Source: CAWIOX01 sp963837775 (GTDB lineage: Bacteria > Pseudomonadota > Gammaproteobacteria > Burkholderiales > Burkholderiaceae_D). From it: DNA of 64,000 nucleotides. Made by a program: the position numbers and the translations under genes. This document shows positions 12,273 to 22,505 of this stretch, in pieces; the stretch's first letter is position 1; the number at the start of each line of letters is the position of its first letter. The stretch lies in the NCBI GenBank assembly GCA_963837775.1, contig CAWIOX010000029.1, positions 434,001 to 498,000 of the forward strand. The letters run 5' to 3'. The notes beneath the pieces were generated by a model. That model was not told where the DNA came from, ran no database searches, and saw only the letters and a program-made list of their open reading frames with translations.

Positions 12273-13472
12273 ATGCAATCCTCAATTACATATGACAATT
12301 CCGTATCAACTTTAGGCAAGGGAAAATTCACAACTTCACAACTAGCCTTTCTCCTCCTTTTCCCGGGATTTTTTTTCTATCAAACGCTGCTTGGAATAGG
12401 AACCATAAGTGCATTTTTGGGCGGTTATTTTGCAATAATCTCACTTGCATTAATTTTGCCACTAATATTCATTTATTTGGCAGACTTAAAAACAGGGAAA
12501 ATTTACTTTTCAAAAATAGATTTATATTTCGCGCTATTCATCACATATTTCTTTTTCATCATAGCGTTCAATTATCTCTCCGACGCAAATATAAAAATCA
12601 TAAAATCACATATATTATCAATAATATATTTTGTGAATGCATTTATAATATTTAAGGTAATTGATCCAAACGACCAGAAATTTAAGATAACAGCTATATT
12701 CAGTTTATTAGCCATGTCTGTCATTATTTTTTATTTTTCCGTAGACGGATCATTTTATCTGGCATCACTGGAAGAATCAATTAACCCTGAAAGTGTTGCA
12801 ACCTACCAGGGATTTGCACGCTCATATTTATTTACGTTTGTAATATTAATTCCTTTCATTAGAAGCATTTTAATCAGGACAGTAATTTACTGCATTGCCA
12901 TATCGTCATTATTTTTAAATAGTGCGAGAAGCGAATTGGTCGCTTTGATATTTTTAATTCCAGTTATAGAAGTATATTATGCAAAGCATAAAATATATAT
13001 TATTCTCGGAATATTTATTCTAATTTCATTAGTAGCCTTGAATTTTAGCTATATCCTAGATGCCTTGCCAAACAACAGGATATTGGAACTCGCCGACCTT
13101 TCTCACTCAACTTCCGTAAATCTAAGACATTACCTTACACAACAAGCTATACAAACTATTACTAGCAATCCATTTTTTGGAGATTATGCCAGTTACGCCC
13201 CGGGAAATTATGCACACAATATATTATCTGCCTGGGTTGACCTTGGATTATTCGGGTTCATATATTTATCAATACTATTGACATTGCCGGCACTAGAATT
13301 GTTATTTAATGGCTATTTTTTACAAACAAAATCGGCATATTTTCTTTTAGCCTTTTCTTTGATTAGCATCACTCTGCTTCTGCTTTTTACATCCAAAACT
13401 TTTGACGATATGTTTGTCGGGGCTGCACTGGGTTCTTATACCCAATACAAAGGCAGAAAAAGACATGAGTAA
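12273..13472 (+). CDS. O-antigen/exopolysaccharide polymerase-like membrane protein (Wzy type)
   Basis: The 399-residue protein is almost wholly hydrophobic, with ten or more predicted membrane segments and a larger periplasmic loop around residues 265-315 (SVNLRHYLTQQAIQTITSNP, then GDYASYAPGNYAHNILSAW). That loop resembles the Wzy/WaaL O-antigen ligase family, whose members polymerise repeat units in the periplasm. Sequence conservation in this family is weak, so the call rests on topology, loop and context. The gene is much more AT-rich than the housekeeping flanks. Its stop overlaps the next ATG by 8 bases. Confidence 0.75.
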   Translation: MQSSITYDNSVSTLGKGKFTTSQLAFLLLFPGFFFYQTLLGIGTISAFLGGYFAIISLALILPLIFIYLADLKTGKIYFSKIDLYFALFITYFFFIIAFNYLSDANIKIIKSHILSIIYFVNAFIIFKVIDPNDQKFKITAIFSLLAMSVIIFYFSVDGSFYLASLEESINPESVATYQGFARSYLFTFVILIPFIRSILIRTVIYCIAISSLFLNSARSELVALIFLIPVIEVYYAKHKIYIILGIFILISLVALNFSYILDALPNNRILELADLSHSTSVNLRHYLTQQAIQTITSNPFFGDYASYAPGNYAHNILSAWVDLGLFGFIYLSILLTLPALELLFNGYFLQTKSAYFLLAFSLISITLLLLFTSKTFDDMFVGAALGSYTQYKGRKRHE

Positions 13473-14565
13473 GATCGCGCATCTCACCTCCGCCCATCCG
13501 CGCTACGATACACGAATATTCATCAAGCAATGCCGTAGTCTTGCGGATCATGGCCACGATGTCACCCTGGTAGTGGCAGACGGCAAGGGAGATGAGCGCA
13601 AGGATGGCGTCAGTATTGTTGACGTTGGGAAGCTCCACGGCCGCATCAACCGGATGTTCTCCACAACTAGACGGATTCTCAACAAAGCAATCATTCTGGA
13701 TGCAGACATCTATCACCTGCACGATCCAGAGCTCATTCCCATCGGCCTGAGACTCAAGCAACTTGGCAAGAAAATTATATTCGACTCGCATGAGGATGTG
13801 CCCAAACAACTTTTGAGCAAGCCCTATCTGGGGCCGACATCATTGCAATTACTATCCGATACATTTTCAGTGCTTGAGCGCTTCGCTTGCCGCCGTTTCG
13901 ACGGCATCATCGCGGCAACACCATCCATTCGCGACAAATTTCTGGCAATCAACCCTCATACGGTGGCTGTCAACAACTACCCGCTGATTGATGAGCTGAA
14001 CTCAGACCTACCATGGTCAGAAAAGCACAATGAAGTCTGCTATATCGGAAGCATTGGAGCAATTCGCGGAATACGTCAAATCGTCAGCGCTTGCGAATTA
14101 CTGCAATCGCCGGTGCGACTCAATTTAGGCGGTTCCTTTTCGGAACCTGCGTTGGAAGCGGAAGTTAAAACCTATCCAGGTTGGGATCGAGTTAATTCAA
14201 AGGGATTCCTGGATCGTGCCGGCGTTAGAAATATGCTGCATCGATCAATGGCAGGTTTGGTCACCTTGCACCCCATCATTAATTATCTGGATGCGCTTCC
14301 GGTCAAGATGTTTGAGTACATGGCAGCCGGCATTCCTGTTATCGCATCAAACTTTCCTCTATGGCGTGAAATTATCGAAGGTAATCATTGTGGCGTGTGC
14401 GTTGACCCACTCAACCCCAAGGCCATAGCCGATGTGATCGATTATCTTGTCATTAATCAAGACGTTGCAAAACGTATGGGAGAAAATGGAAGAAAGGCAG
14501 TAATGGAGCAATATAATTGGCCTACACAGGAAAAAATATTATTAAATTTCTATGAAACGATTTAA
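13465..14565 (+). CDS. Glycosyltransferase family 4 protein
   Basis: The 366-residue GT-B-fold glycosyltransferase begins MSKIAHLTSAHPRYDTRIF. The C-terminal donor-binding region has PVKMFEYMAAGIPVIASNFP, the usual E-x7-E-like segment, near residues 280-300. It would add a sugar from a nucleotide donor to the lipid-linked repeat unit at the inner face of the cytoplasmic membrane; donor and acceptor cannot be inferred. The ATG at 13465 overlaps the polymerase stop (ATGAGTAA), showing coupling. A 63-base upstream extension to 13402 is unlikely because it lies inside the previous gene. Confidence 0.88.
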   Translation: MSKIAHLTSAHPRYDTRIFIKQCRSLADHGHDVTLVVADGKGDERKDGVSIVDVGKLHGRINRMFSTTRRILNKAIILDADIYHLHDPELIPIGLRLKQLGKKIIFDSHEDVPKQLLSKPYLGPTSLQLLSDTFSVLERFACRRFDGIIAATPSIRDKFLAINPHTVAVNNYPLIDELNSDLPWSEKHNEVCYIGSIGAIRGIRQIVSACELLQSPVRLNLGGSFSEPALEAEVKTYPGWDRVNSKGFLDRAGVRNMLHRSMAGLVTLHPIINYLDALPVKMFEYMAAGIPVIASNFPLWREIIEGNHCGVCVDPLNPKAIADVIDYLVINQDVAKRMGENGRKAVMEQYNWPTQEKILLNFYETI

Positions 14566-14730
14566 CAACTGCAAAGCCAAGAAAAAACAGAATACGATAT
14601 ATTAAACCATAAGCGATAAATTTTTATTACAGATAGCAGATTGAAATATGTCAAAACAATTGAAATTCAAATAATAAATAAAATAAATTAAGTAGCATGG
14701 AAATTTTATTTATGAGAAGGGAGACTTTAA

Positions 14731-15426
14731 ATGCTAAATAAATTCGCTCAAGTTTTTAGTATGTTTGTTCAAATAGTGAAGCTCCCTGTCGTAAATCTAC
14801 GCTTCAAATCAGAATTCAATCAGGAGGATGTTGTATCAACGTACAAAGATTTCACCAAACCACATCCAAAGTACAAAATCATCAAGAACAAGACTTTAGG
14901 TATTGCACTTATTGATTTGAGCAAGTTTAGCTCAAGCAAAGAATATGTTGAAAAATTCAAAAGCAAGGACAAGGGCGCATTCTTTGCTAAAAAAGCAAGG
15001 TCAAAAGGTTACACGCTATGCGAGATAGATGAAAATGATTACATAGATGACATCCATGAAATCAACACGTCGCTTGATATCCGACAAGGACGAAAAATGG
15101 GAGAAAATTATCTACATAAAAAAATCCATTATGAACCCATCAAAAATCATAAATATTATGGCATATTAAATAAAAATGGGAAATTAACGGCTTATTGTGA
15201 TTTTGGATTCTACGGGGATTTTGCAGCCTTATCTCGTTGCATTGGCTATAGAAATAATGACGGATGCATGCATTTTATGTTGGTTGAAATAATTTGCCAT
15301 CTTATAGATGAAGGAACCACAAAATACTTTATCTATGACACATGGTTTGGGGCACAGCCAGGGTTGAAAAGATTTAAAGCCAGTATTGGATTTGAACCAC
15401 ATCGTGCGATTTACTCACTCCAATGA
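14731..15426 (+). CDS. GNAT/FemAB-like acyltransferase-like protein, function unknown
   Basis: I do not recognise a named family with certainty. The 231-residue, lysine-rich protein has the look of a GNAT-fold acyltransferase: a central region with GILNKNGKLTAYCDFGFYGD, a helix MHFMLVEIICHLIDEG, and an end LKRFKASIGFEPHRAIYS, like the final strand of an aminoacyl or acyl transferase. It is AT-rich (well below the flanking genes) and follows a 165-bp gap. Its stop overlaps the next start (ATGA), so both genes form a coupled pair. A role in acylating an amino sugar is plausible but is inference from context. Confidence 0.5.
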   Translation: MLNKFAQVFSMFVQIVKLPVVNLRFKSEFNQEDVVSTYKDFTKPHPKYKIIKNKTLGIALIDLSKFSSSKEYVEKFKSKDKGAFFAKKARSKGYTLCEIDENDYIDDIHEINTSLDIRQGRKMGENYLHKKIHYEPIKNHKYYGILNKNGKLTAYCDFGFYGDFAALSRCIGYRNNDGCMHFMLVEIICHLIDEGTTKYFIYDTWFGAQPGLKRFKASIGFEPHRAIYSLQ

Positions 15427-16169
15427 AAACACTATTAAACAAATTGTACAACGGGTATTTAATGCCATCCCGGCTAGGGCTATATGACAGCTTTGTTCGA
15501 AAAGCTCTGGAATCTGGTTATACACAAACATCGGTCCGAAATTATTTCAAGTCTATACACGACAATGAAAATTTAAATAAAAAAATTATTGTTCACCGAC
15601 ACGATATTGATACTGATGTTCGTACTGCAAAGAAAATTTTTGAAATTGAAAAAAAGCATAATATCAAATCGAGCTTTTACTTCAGAATAGCAACACTGGA
15701 TTATGCTTTTATGCGCCAGATTGAAGATTATGGTAGCGAGGCAAGTTATCACTACGAGGAAATTGCAACTTTCGCAAAAAAAAGACACATCAAGGATCCT
15801 GCCGAAATACGCAGGAGATTATCTGAAATTAGAAATGAATTTTTTATTAATTTCAACTCCATTGAAAGACAGCTTGGAATAAAAATGATCACTGTTGCAA
15901 GCCATGGTGATTTTGCAAATCGTCAACTAAAGTTAATCAATCATGAAATTCTGAATGATCCTGAACTGCGCCAGCGTTGTGGCATTGAGTGCGAGTCATA
16001 CGATAAATTCTTATTGAATAACTTTGACATCTACATTTGTGATCGTCCATATCCTCAGAATTATTATCCAATATCACCTTTTGAAGCGATTGGGCAACAC
16101 AATCGAATCTGCCTTCTTACCCATCCTGAACAATGGGAAACAAATTGGAAAGAAAATACCAAAGCATAA
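15423..16169 (+). CDS. Polysaccharide deacetylase-like protein
   Basis: The 248-residue AT-rich protein has a NodB-like fold signature. The HRHDIDTDV segment near residues 58-66 supplies the two aspartates and a histidine, IKSSFYFRI forms the second strand, and SYHYEE near residue 105 and TVASHGDF near residue 159 carry further histidines. It could deacylate a sugar or a lipid-linked precursor in the cytosol. No signal peptide was seen. It is coupled by ATGA to the acyltransferase-like gene upstream, which suggests both act on the same substrate. It is the second deacetylase-like gene in the locus. Confidence 0.65.
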   Translation: MKTLLNKLYNGYLMPSRLGLYDSFVRKALESGYTQTSVRNYFKSIHDNENLNKKIIVHRHDIDTDVRTAKKIFEIEKKHNIKSSFYFRIATLDYAFMRQIEDYGSEASYHYEEIATFAKKRHIKDPAEIRRRLSEIRNEFFINFNSIERQLGIKMITVASHGDFANRQLKLINHEILNDPELRQRCGIECESYDKFLLNNFDIYICDRPYPQNYYPISPFEAIGQHNRICLLTHPEQWETNWKENTKA

Positions 16170-16318
16170 TCTACTGACGCCTATATGAAGGCGTCGATCT
16201 GGTGAAAATTTGATGAAATAAGTATTTTAACTAATTTCAATTTATAACAGCTTGCCATCTTGGATGTCTCTGAAGAATATAGCGATCTGATTACACAACA
16301 CCTATTGGGTAATGCAAA

Positions 16319-17550
16319 TTGAATATACTATTGATTAATCACTATGCAGGCTCCCCAAGGCACGGCATGGAATACCGCCCCTATTACCTGGCACGGGAAT
16401 GGGTAAGGACAGGTCACCGCGTGCAGATTGTCGCCTCCGCCAGATCCCACATTCGTGCAGAGCAACCGCAACTTGCCAGGCAATCACGTCTGAATGAAAA
16501 TATCGATGGTATTCAATACACATGGTTTGCAACCCCGAATTACTCCGGAAATGGCATACGTAGAGTCGGCAATATGGCGTCCTTTGTCAGCCGTTTGTAC
16601 CTTGATGGCAAGACGCTTGCAAAGACATTCAAACCTGATGTAGTGATTGCATCCAGCACCTACCCGATGGACATATGGCCAGCGCATCGCATTGCACAAT
16701 TAGCCCAGGCCAAACTGGTGTTCGAGGTGCATGATTTGTGGCCTCTTACACCGATGGAACTGGGTGGCATGTCCAAGATGGCACCCCTTCATCATGCTGC
16801 TGCAATCTGCAGAGGACTATGCTTATCGTCATGCGGATATGGTCGTGTCAATGCTGCCGAAAGTGCGTGAGCATATGGAATCGCATGGCATGGCGCCGAA
16901 TAAGCTGCATATCGTGCCCAACGGCATTGACCCTGCTGAATGGGTTTCAGACAGTCCTGAATTGCCGGATACAGTAAAAAAATACTCGCTGCGATCAAGA
17001 GCCAGGGATTGTCAATCATCGGTTATGCGGGCACTCATGGCGTATCCAATGCACTGGATACATTTCTCAATGCAGCAAAGCTGATGCAGGATGAAAAAAT
17101 AGCTTTTGTACTGGTTGGCGGCGGGCCAGACAAGGCAGGCCTTGCTGCAGCTGGCCAAGCTGAAACATTTGCAAAATATTTATTTTATTGATCCGGTCAA
17201 GAAAGAGCAGATTCCTGCATTGTTACAGTGGTTTGATGTGGCCTACATTGGCTGGCGTCGACAGCCTCTGTACCGCTTTGGCATTGCCCCCAACAAGCTG
17301 ATGGATTACATGATGGCTGCCAGGCCTGTATTACATGCCGTTGAGGCCGGGAATGATCCGGTGGGTGAAGCTGGCTGCGGCCTGACGATAGAGCCGGAAG
17401 ATCCGCAAGCGAGTGGCACAGGGCATTCGCACCTTGCTTGCCTTGAATGAAGATGAGCGTAAAGCGATGGGGCGACGAGGCAGGACATTTGTGTTGAAAA
17501 ATCTTACCTACCCTGTGTTGGGGCGACGTTTTTTGGCAGCGTGCGAATAA
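16319..17550 (+). pseudogene. Glycosyltransferase family 4 (WbuB-like), several frame breaks
   Basis: Fragments in different frames assemble into one protein of about 405 residues. The start is MNILLINHYAGSPRHGMEYR at a TTG (16319). It continues FEVHDLWPLTPMELGGMSK, then shifts frame near 16795 to SAEDYAYRHADMVVSMLPK and NKLHIVPNGIDPAEW. It shifts again near 17005 to IIGYAGTHGVSNALDTFLNA, near 17135 to NIYFIDPVKKEQIPALLQ and FGIAPNKLMDYMMAARPVLH, and near 17400 to DERKAMGRRGRTFVLKNLTY, with TAA at 17548. This resembles WbuB/WcaI-type transferases that add amino sugars to undecaprenyl-linked acceptors. At least four breaks make it non-functional as written. Confidence 0.78.
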
Positions 17551-17824
17551 ACGGCTTTCCATGTTTAAGTAGACTCGAATTCGGCCGATGGCAATCAACA
17601 CGAAATCCTTTGAATCATGACAAAACAGATATTTGTATAAATGAGCTACTGTATTAATCTGGGATACCAATGATGAGAATTCCTTTTTTTACTTAGATAT
17701 TTGAGCGACCAGTATCTGCATCAATATTGCTTAGTATCGGATTACGCATATTTTTTGGCATCCTCTGTATTTAAGACACGTGAAGGTCAAGAAAGCATCA
17801 ACCACTTTACAAGAGGTAACGTGT

Positions 17825-18984
17825 ATGAATGAACAAACCTTTTTACCCTTCGCTCTTCCTGAAATCGGTGAAGAGGAAATTCAAGAAGTCGTCGATAGCT
17901 TACGTTCTGGCTGGGTGACAACAGGCCCAAAAACCAAACAATTTGAGCAAGATTTTGCTCAATATATCGGTGAGGACGTTGAGGCCATCTCGGTCAACTC
18001 CGCAACCGCAGGGCTACATCTGGCGCTAGAAGCGCTTGGATAGGCCCGGGTGATGAAGTGATCGTACCAACATTAACCTTTACCGCAACGGCCGAAGTAG
18101 TGCGTTATCTTGGCGCAGATCCGGTGTTTGTCGATACCGATCCGGTCACGTTGAATATCGATATCGCCGCCATCGCGGCAGCGATCACACCCGTACCAAA
18201 GTAATCATGCCGGTGCACTATGCTGGATTGGCATGCGATATGGATGCAATCCTTGAACTTGCACACATGCATAAATTGCGTGTGGTGGAAGATGCTGCAC
18301 ATGCTTTCCCCACCCTATATAAGGGCAGATTGATCGGCACCATGGCAAGTGACGTGACCGTGTTCAGCTTCTATGCGAACAAGACAATGACTACCGGCGA
18401 AGGGGGCATGGTGGTGACGCGTGATGCGGAGCTTGCTAACCGAATCAAGATGATGCGTATCCATGGAATCAGCCGAGATGCGTTCGATCGCTATGTTTCC
18501 AAGAGCCCGGCATGGTTTTATGAGGTAGTAGCGCCAGGATTTAAATACAACCTGACAGATATTGCGTCGGCGTTGGGCATCCACCAACTTGCGAAAATTG
18601 ACCGTTTCCTTCAACGGCGACAAGAATTAGCGCGAGGCTATTTTGAAGGCCTAAAGGATTTACCATTGCGTCTGCCTGCTGATGCTAACGAGGGCGGTCA
18701 GCATGCGTGGCATTTGTATGTGGTGCGCTTGACCAGCGGGGCACGTATGGGCCGTGATGACTTGATCCAAAAACTTTCCGATCGCGGCATCGGAACCAGT
18801 GTGCATTACATTCCGCTACATCGTCATCCCTATTGGCGTGACACTTATCATCTGCAACCAGAACAGTTTCCTGAAGGCAGAGGCAGCGTATCAGTCAATG
18901 TTAAGCCTTCCCCTTTATACCAAGATGACCGATGCCGATCAGCAACGGGTTATCTCCAACTTAAGGGAATTGCTGTGTTCATAA
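17825..18984 (+). CDS. DegT/DnrJ/EryC1 sugar aminotransferase, three frame breaks
   Basis: PLP-dependent nucleotide-sugar aminotransferase of about 385 residues, starting [20 protein letters not shown] after AAGAGGTAA. The order [52 protein letters not shown] and [15 protein letters not shown] (PLP lysine) matches the family. Breaks: near 18042 (an added A would give GIGPGDEV), near 18190 (an added C would give ITPRTKVIMP) and near 18876 (one extra G). The end is [10 protein letters not shown]. It probably acts on the keto sugar from the dehydratase at 3.4 kb (PglE/PseC-like role). The stop overlaps the sugar transferase start. Confidence 0.85.
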
Positions 18985-19569
18985 AAAGGGTATTCGATTT
19001 TGCGGCCGCACTGGTTGGCCTGATTTTTCTGGCGCCACTATTTGTGGTCGTCGCTTGCTGGATAAAGCTGGATTCGGATGGGCCGATTTTTTTTCGTCAG
19101 CAGCGTGTCGGACGGCATGGGGTTCCATTCCGCATTTTCAAATTTCGCACAATGGCAGTGGATACCGAGGCTAAAGGCCAGATTACAGTGGGAAACGATG
19201 TACGCATTACCGATGCCGGGAAATTTTTGAGACATTACAAAATTGATGAGTTGCCACAATTGATCAATGTTTTGTTAGGTGAGATGAGTCTTGTTGGTCC
19301 GCGGCCAGAGGTTCCACGTTATGTAGCCTGCTATCCCCAGGATATTCGCGAAATAGTATTGTCGGTGGCGCCAGGGATCACGGATTGGGCTGCTATTGAA
19401 TACAAGGATGAAAGCAATCTCCTCGGACTTGCGCAAAATTCAGAGCAAACTTACATTGAAGATAATCTTGCCAGCCAAGCTTGAGTATTATGTCCGTTAT
19501 GTTAAGGAACGCAGTTTCCTGACTGATTTGCGCATCATATTCAACACGCTTTTCGCGATAATCCGTTGA
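18975..19569 (+). CDS. Initiating sugar-phosphate transferase (PglC/WcaJ C-terminal type)
   Basis: Small membrane-anchored polyprenyl-phosphate sugar-1-phosphate transferase of about 197 residues. It begins [20 protein letters not shown] at a GTG (18975), with one N-terminal membrane helix. Conserved motifs are [29 protein letters not shown] and [11 protein letters not shown]. This size is that of PglC-like enzymes, which start lipid-linked oligosaccharides with a diacetamido or N-acetyl amino sugar phosphate on undecaprenyl phosphate. A break near 19465 hides the true end: the other frame gives [20 protein letters not shown] and stops at 19567-19569. It follows the aminotransferase with a 10-base overlap. 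Confidence 0.88.
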
Positions 19570-19817
19570 TTCACTTTGAACCGTGGCACAAGGTTTTCAC
19601 GTCCGTCCAACTTTATGCGATATCCGCACCACAATTTTACTGCTGGTTGTGCGCACTCACCGACGATTGCACTTCGAAACACTGTTAATGTTTGAACTGA
19701 AATTCCGTCATATTCATTCACATTAAGTTCCGGCCTTAAACCTTGCAAACATGTCTGACTGGCATCAATCACCCGAATAGATCCAGAAACCGAACATAGA
19801 GGCAATTTGATATTCAT
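19570..19817 (-). CDS. Possible small protein of unknown function
   Basis: A minus-strand frame starts with ATG at 19817 (MNIKLPLCSVSGSIRVIDAS) and stays open through the gap into the 3' end of the sugar transferase, where it formally ends at 19497. Composition looks protein-like, but no family is recognised. Its ATG lies back-to-back with the ATG of the plus-strand PAP2-like gene, leaving no room for a separate leader. It may be a chance frame in a 247-bp gap. Confidence 0.25.
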
Positions 19818-20429
19818 GATTCCGTGGACAAAAATAGTTCATGTCGGGGATACGGCGATTATGATTCCTGCCGCTGCCGCAGTGATGGTTTATCTTATTT
19901 CATGTCGAGCATGGCGCATGGCGTGGTGGTGGTGTCTGTTATTTACCACAGGCATTTGTCTGGTCGCTGCTACGAAAATCGCTTTTCTGGCATGGGGCAC
20001 AGGCATCCACACAATCGATTTCAAGGCTCTCAGCGGCCATGCGACTTCTACAATCCTGCCGTTATTCCTGTGATACTTTATTTTTTACTGCAACGCTACT
20101 CGCCCGTGATAAGAGCATCGGGAGTATTTTTTGGCATTGTGCTTGGTGTGCTGATGGGCATACTACTCGTTATGTTAAATGAGCACTCAGCATCGGAGGC
20201 TGCGGCAGGTTGTATCTTGGGGGGGATTATCAGCCTAGGATTCATCTGGACTTCAGACACCCTGCCATCAAGGCAGAATCCTTGGCTCATTCCAGTCAGC
20301 ATAATTGTGTTTTTGGCTGTCTGGTATGCGGAACCGCCATCGATTGATTATTGGATGGATCGCGTGGCGCTCTACCTTTCAGGTCATGAGAGGACCTATG
20401 ATTGGGAAACATGGGAATTAAATATCTAA
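19816..20429 (+). CDS. PAP2-family phosphatase-like membrane protein, one frame break
   Basis: Two overlapping frames join near 20060 into a protein of about 204 residues: MIPWTKIVHVGDTAIMIPAA in the first, and LYFLLQRYSPVIRASGVFFG onward in the second. The motif KALSGHATS in the first part and EHSASEAAAGCILGG in the second match the SGH and H-x(3)-[DE]-x(3)-G blocks of type 2 phosphatidic acid phosphatases. Five or six hydrophobic segments are visible. In a polysaccharide locus such a protein could recycle undecaprenyl diphosphate or dephosphorylate a lipid intermediate; that is inference. The first catalytic block (KxxxxxxRP) is not evident, so activity is uncertain. Confidence 0.6.
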
Positions 20430-20600
20430 CTACATCGCCGTTGCCGCAATGCCTGAATCGATGACATTTCCATTTCGCTGCATCAACAGTACAGATAATT
20501 AATTCAAGTTGTACAGTCGAATCCGATTTCAGCTAACTTTCTCAGATAGTTCCGGCGCAGGTTTGTTTTTTTTGCATCCAGAATAAAAAACCGTGCTTGT

Positions 20601-20628
20601 AGGGGGGCAATCAAATATCAGCCCCCCT
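20601..20628. terminator. Stem-loop between convergent genes
   Basis: Perfect 8-bp stem AGGGGGGC / GCCCCCCT around a 12-base loop, lying between the PAP2-like gene and the leftward beta-helix gene. The 3' flank on the plus strand is CTTTC and on the minus strand reaches a TTTTTT run after about 12 bases, so it may stop transcripts from either side. Confidence 0.5.
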
Positions 20629-20719
20629 CTTTCACAGCTAATGACTCAACATTTATATGACTTCACGAAATTTTTTAAGAACTTGCGCTGCCATATACTT
20701 GCCTAAAAATCAATGAAAC

Positions 20720-22035
20720 TCATACGCACCGAATCAAATGCGGCACCTTGCGCTCGTCCGGTACATCAAGATCGCTGGACGGCGCACCATTTGACGTGCC
20801 GGCATTAACAGCCGGAGAGGAGTTCATGAGACGATAGTATCCCGCCGCCGTTACAAATGAGTTCACGAACTGCGGATTGAAGTGACGTCGGCCGTACATG
20901 GAACTATGAAGAGTTCCATAATTGGTAGAATTGCCAGTCACCAAGTTGTTGCTGTAGGTGTTAGCACCCTGAGTTCCTTCCTCATGGATTCCTAAGCCTT
21001 GGTTATCGTAAACAATATTATTGTTGACGACAAATCCGGCTGAGGTAGGGAAACCGCTAGTATTACCGCCAATCGCGATACCGCCTCCATCACCACCAGG
21101 GTTACCGTTACCAAATACCGTGTTATTCACAATTTTGGTATTGTAGACATCGTGATACGCATGAATTGCGTAACCAACAACTCCATAAACCAGATTATTA
21201 GAAATCGTCCCATTCGGAATGGATGGGTATAATCCCTTGCACCCTGCCACAAGATGTACCTAACGGGCCAATATCGTGAACAACATTGGAGTCAGCCAAA
21301 AACCCGCTTTTCCCATTGTAGTTATCAAAACCAATACCAGCGCCGCCAAATCCAGTGCAACCAACAGCGGGAATATCATGCACATGGTTGTAACTTGCAA
21401 TATCGCCATTTCCAGAGTGGTTAATACCGACAGCACCTCCACCTGTTATATCAAATCCGAGATGGCAACATAATCCCCATTATTATGCCAAGCAGCAGTA
21501 GTTCCAGTACCTAGGGGAAACAATCTTTGCCCCCCATTTATTATCAGATACAAAAGTAATATAAGCGCTTGCAGTGCCACTCGAATTCGTGGTGACCTGC
21601 TCATTGTAGGTACCATCGGCAACATGCACCGTATAACCGGCGGTGGCCACAGAGGCAGCCTTCTTGATGGTTTTGAACGGTGCAGCTTGCGTACCGGCGT
21701 TGGAGTCAGAGCCCGTGGTTGCCACGTAATAATTTTTTGTACTCGATGCAACCGGTGTTGTCAGTGCTTGGTGTTGTGGTGCTTGGTGTTGTAGTGCTCG
21801 GTGTTGTAGTGCTCGGTGTTGTAGTGCTTGGTGTTGTAGTGCTCGGTGTTGTAGTGCTCGGTGTTGTGGTGCTTGCTGTTTGCTGCTGCTGCCAATAATG
21901 TCTTCTCGCAAGTAATTCAGCGTCAGTTTGGGCTGCATCCGTACCGGATCCACCACCACAGGCTGCAAGCAATACGGTGAGACTTGTGCACAACATGGCG
22001 CGCGCTTTTAGTTGATATATTGTTGAATTAACCAA
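20720..22035 (-). pseudogene. Right-handed beta-helix lipoprotein with STTTP linker, frame breaks
   Basis: Minus-strand pieces combine into one secreted lipoprotein of about 430 residues. The N-terminus has a signal peptide ending in the lipobox LLAAC, then Gly-Gly-Gly. A linker of STTTP repeats follows, then a domain starting YYVATTGSDSNAGTQAAPFK that is typical of pectate-lyase-fold proteins (DUF1565-like). Next come repeated coils such as ISNNLVYGVVGYAIHAYHD and VNNTVFGNGNPGGDGGG, and finally FVTAAGYYRLMNSSPAVNAG. Breaks occur near 21735, 21510, 21440 and 21235. Such proteins bind or cut polysaccharides at the cell surface; a role in trimming or anchoring the exported polymer is inferred from the locus. 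Confidence 0.7.
21764..21883 (-). repeat. 15-bp tandem repeat coding for STTTP
   Basis: About eight head-to-tail copies of a 15-base unit (plus strand GTGCTCGGTGTTGTA with T/C and A/G variants). They encode Ser-Thr-Thr-Thr-Pro on the minus strand, as the linker of the beta-helix lipoprotein. Units differ by single bases, so the array is prone to slippage but not freshly expanded. Confidence 0.9.
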
Positions 22036-22505
22036 TTAAATTTCCTCAAAATGTCAATAAATGTACGTTTTTTGAGGAGCATCAACTGTTTAAGTTCCAC
22101 AACATTTCATAAAAAAATCATTTCGTTATGGAATTAACAATGTTAAATATAATTTAAGCAATATTTTCCTGTTTTTTTAAAATCATTCGATTTTAGATAG
22201 TTTTATAGTAAATTAAATATTAATAAGCGACGTTAGGAACAAATTAAACTTAATTTATTGGCATAAAAGCACGTATTCTTGCCGTCTATTGATGTAACAA
22301 TCTCAGACAAAAGAAAAAGAAGATTTTCTTGTTACTGATTTACAACCATGGTTAAAAAAACAATTTCCGCAATTGCTGCGGGTACCATAGCCTCAATTTA
22401 CTTGATCTAAATTCAATAAAAAATAATCTGACGCCGAATCTGAATTTAATCTGGAGTCAGTACGGAAATGAAGAAAACCTGGGCATCTGCAGATTCCGTG
22501 CCAAA
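22036..22505. other. AT-rich intergenic region
   Basis: A 470-bp, very AT-rich gap between two leftward genes. It probably contains the promoter of the beta-helix lipoprotein. A 79-codon minus frame (22457-22696) overlaps the end of the next gene in another frame and could reflect a frame break at that gene's 3' end; nothing else was recognised. Confidence 0.4.

Noticed and set aside
16176..16195. Stem GACGCC / GGCGTC after the second deacetylase-like gene
   Set aside because: The stem is only 6 bp and no T run follows on either strand, so a terminator call is not supported.
21764..21883. Possible CRISPR array because of regular repeats
   Set aside because: Units are 15 bp, contiguous and coding; there are no spacers and no cas genes in the window.
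21680..21898. Plus-strand frame with VVLGVVVLG repeats
   Set aside because: It is the reverse reading of the STTTP-coding tandem array, not an independent hydrophobic protein.
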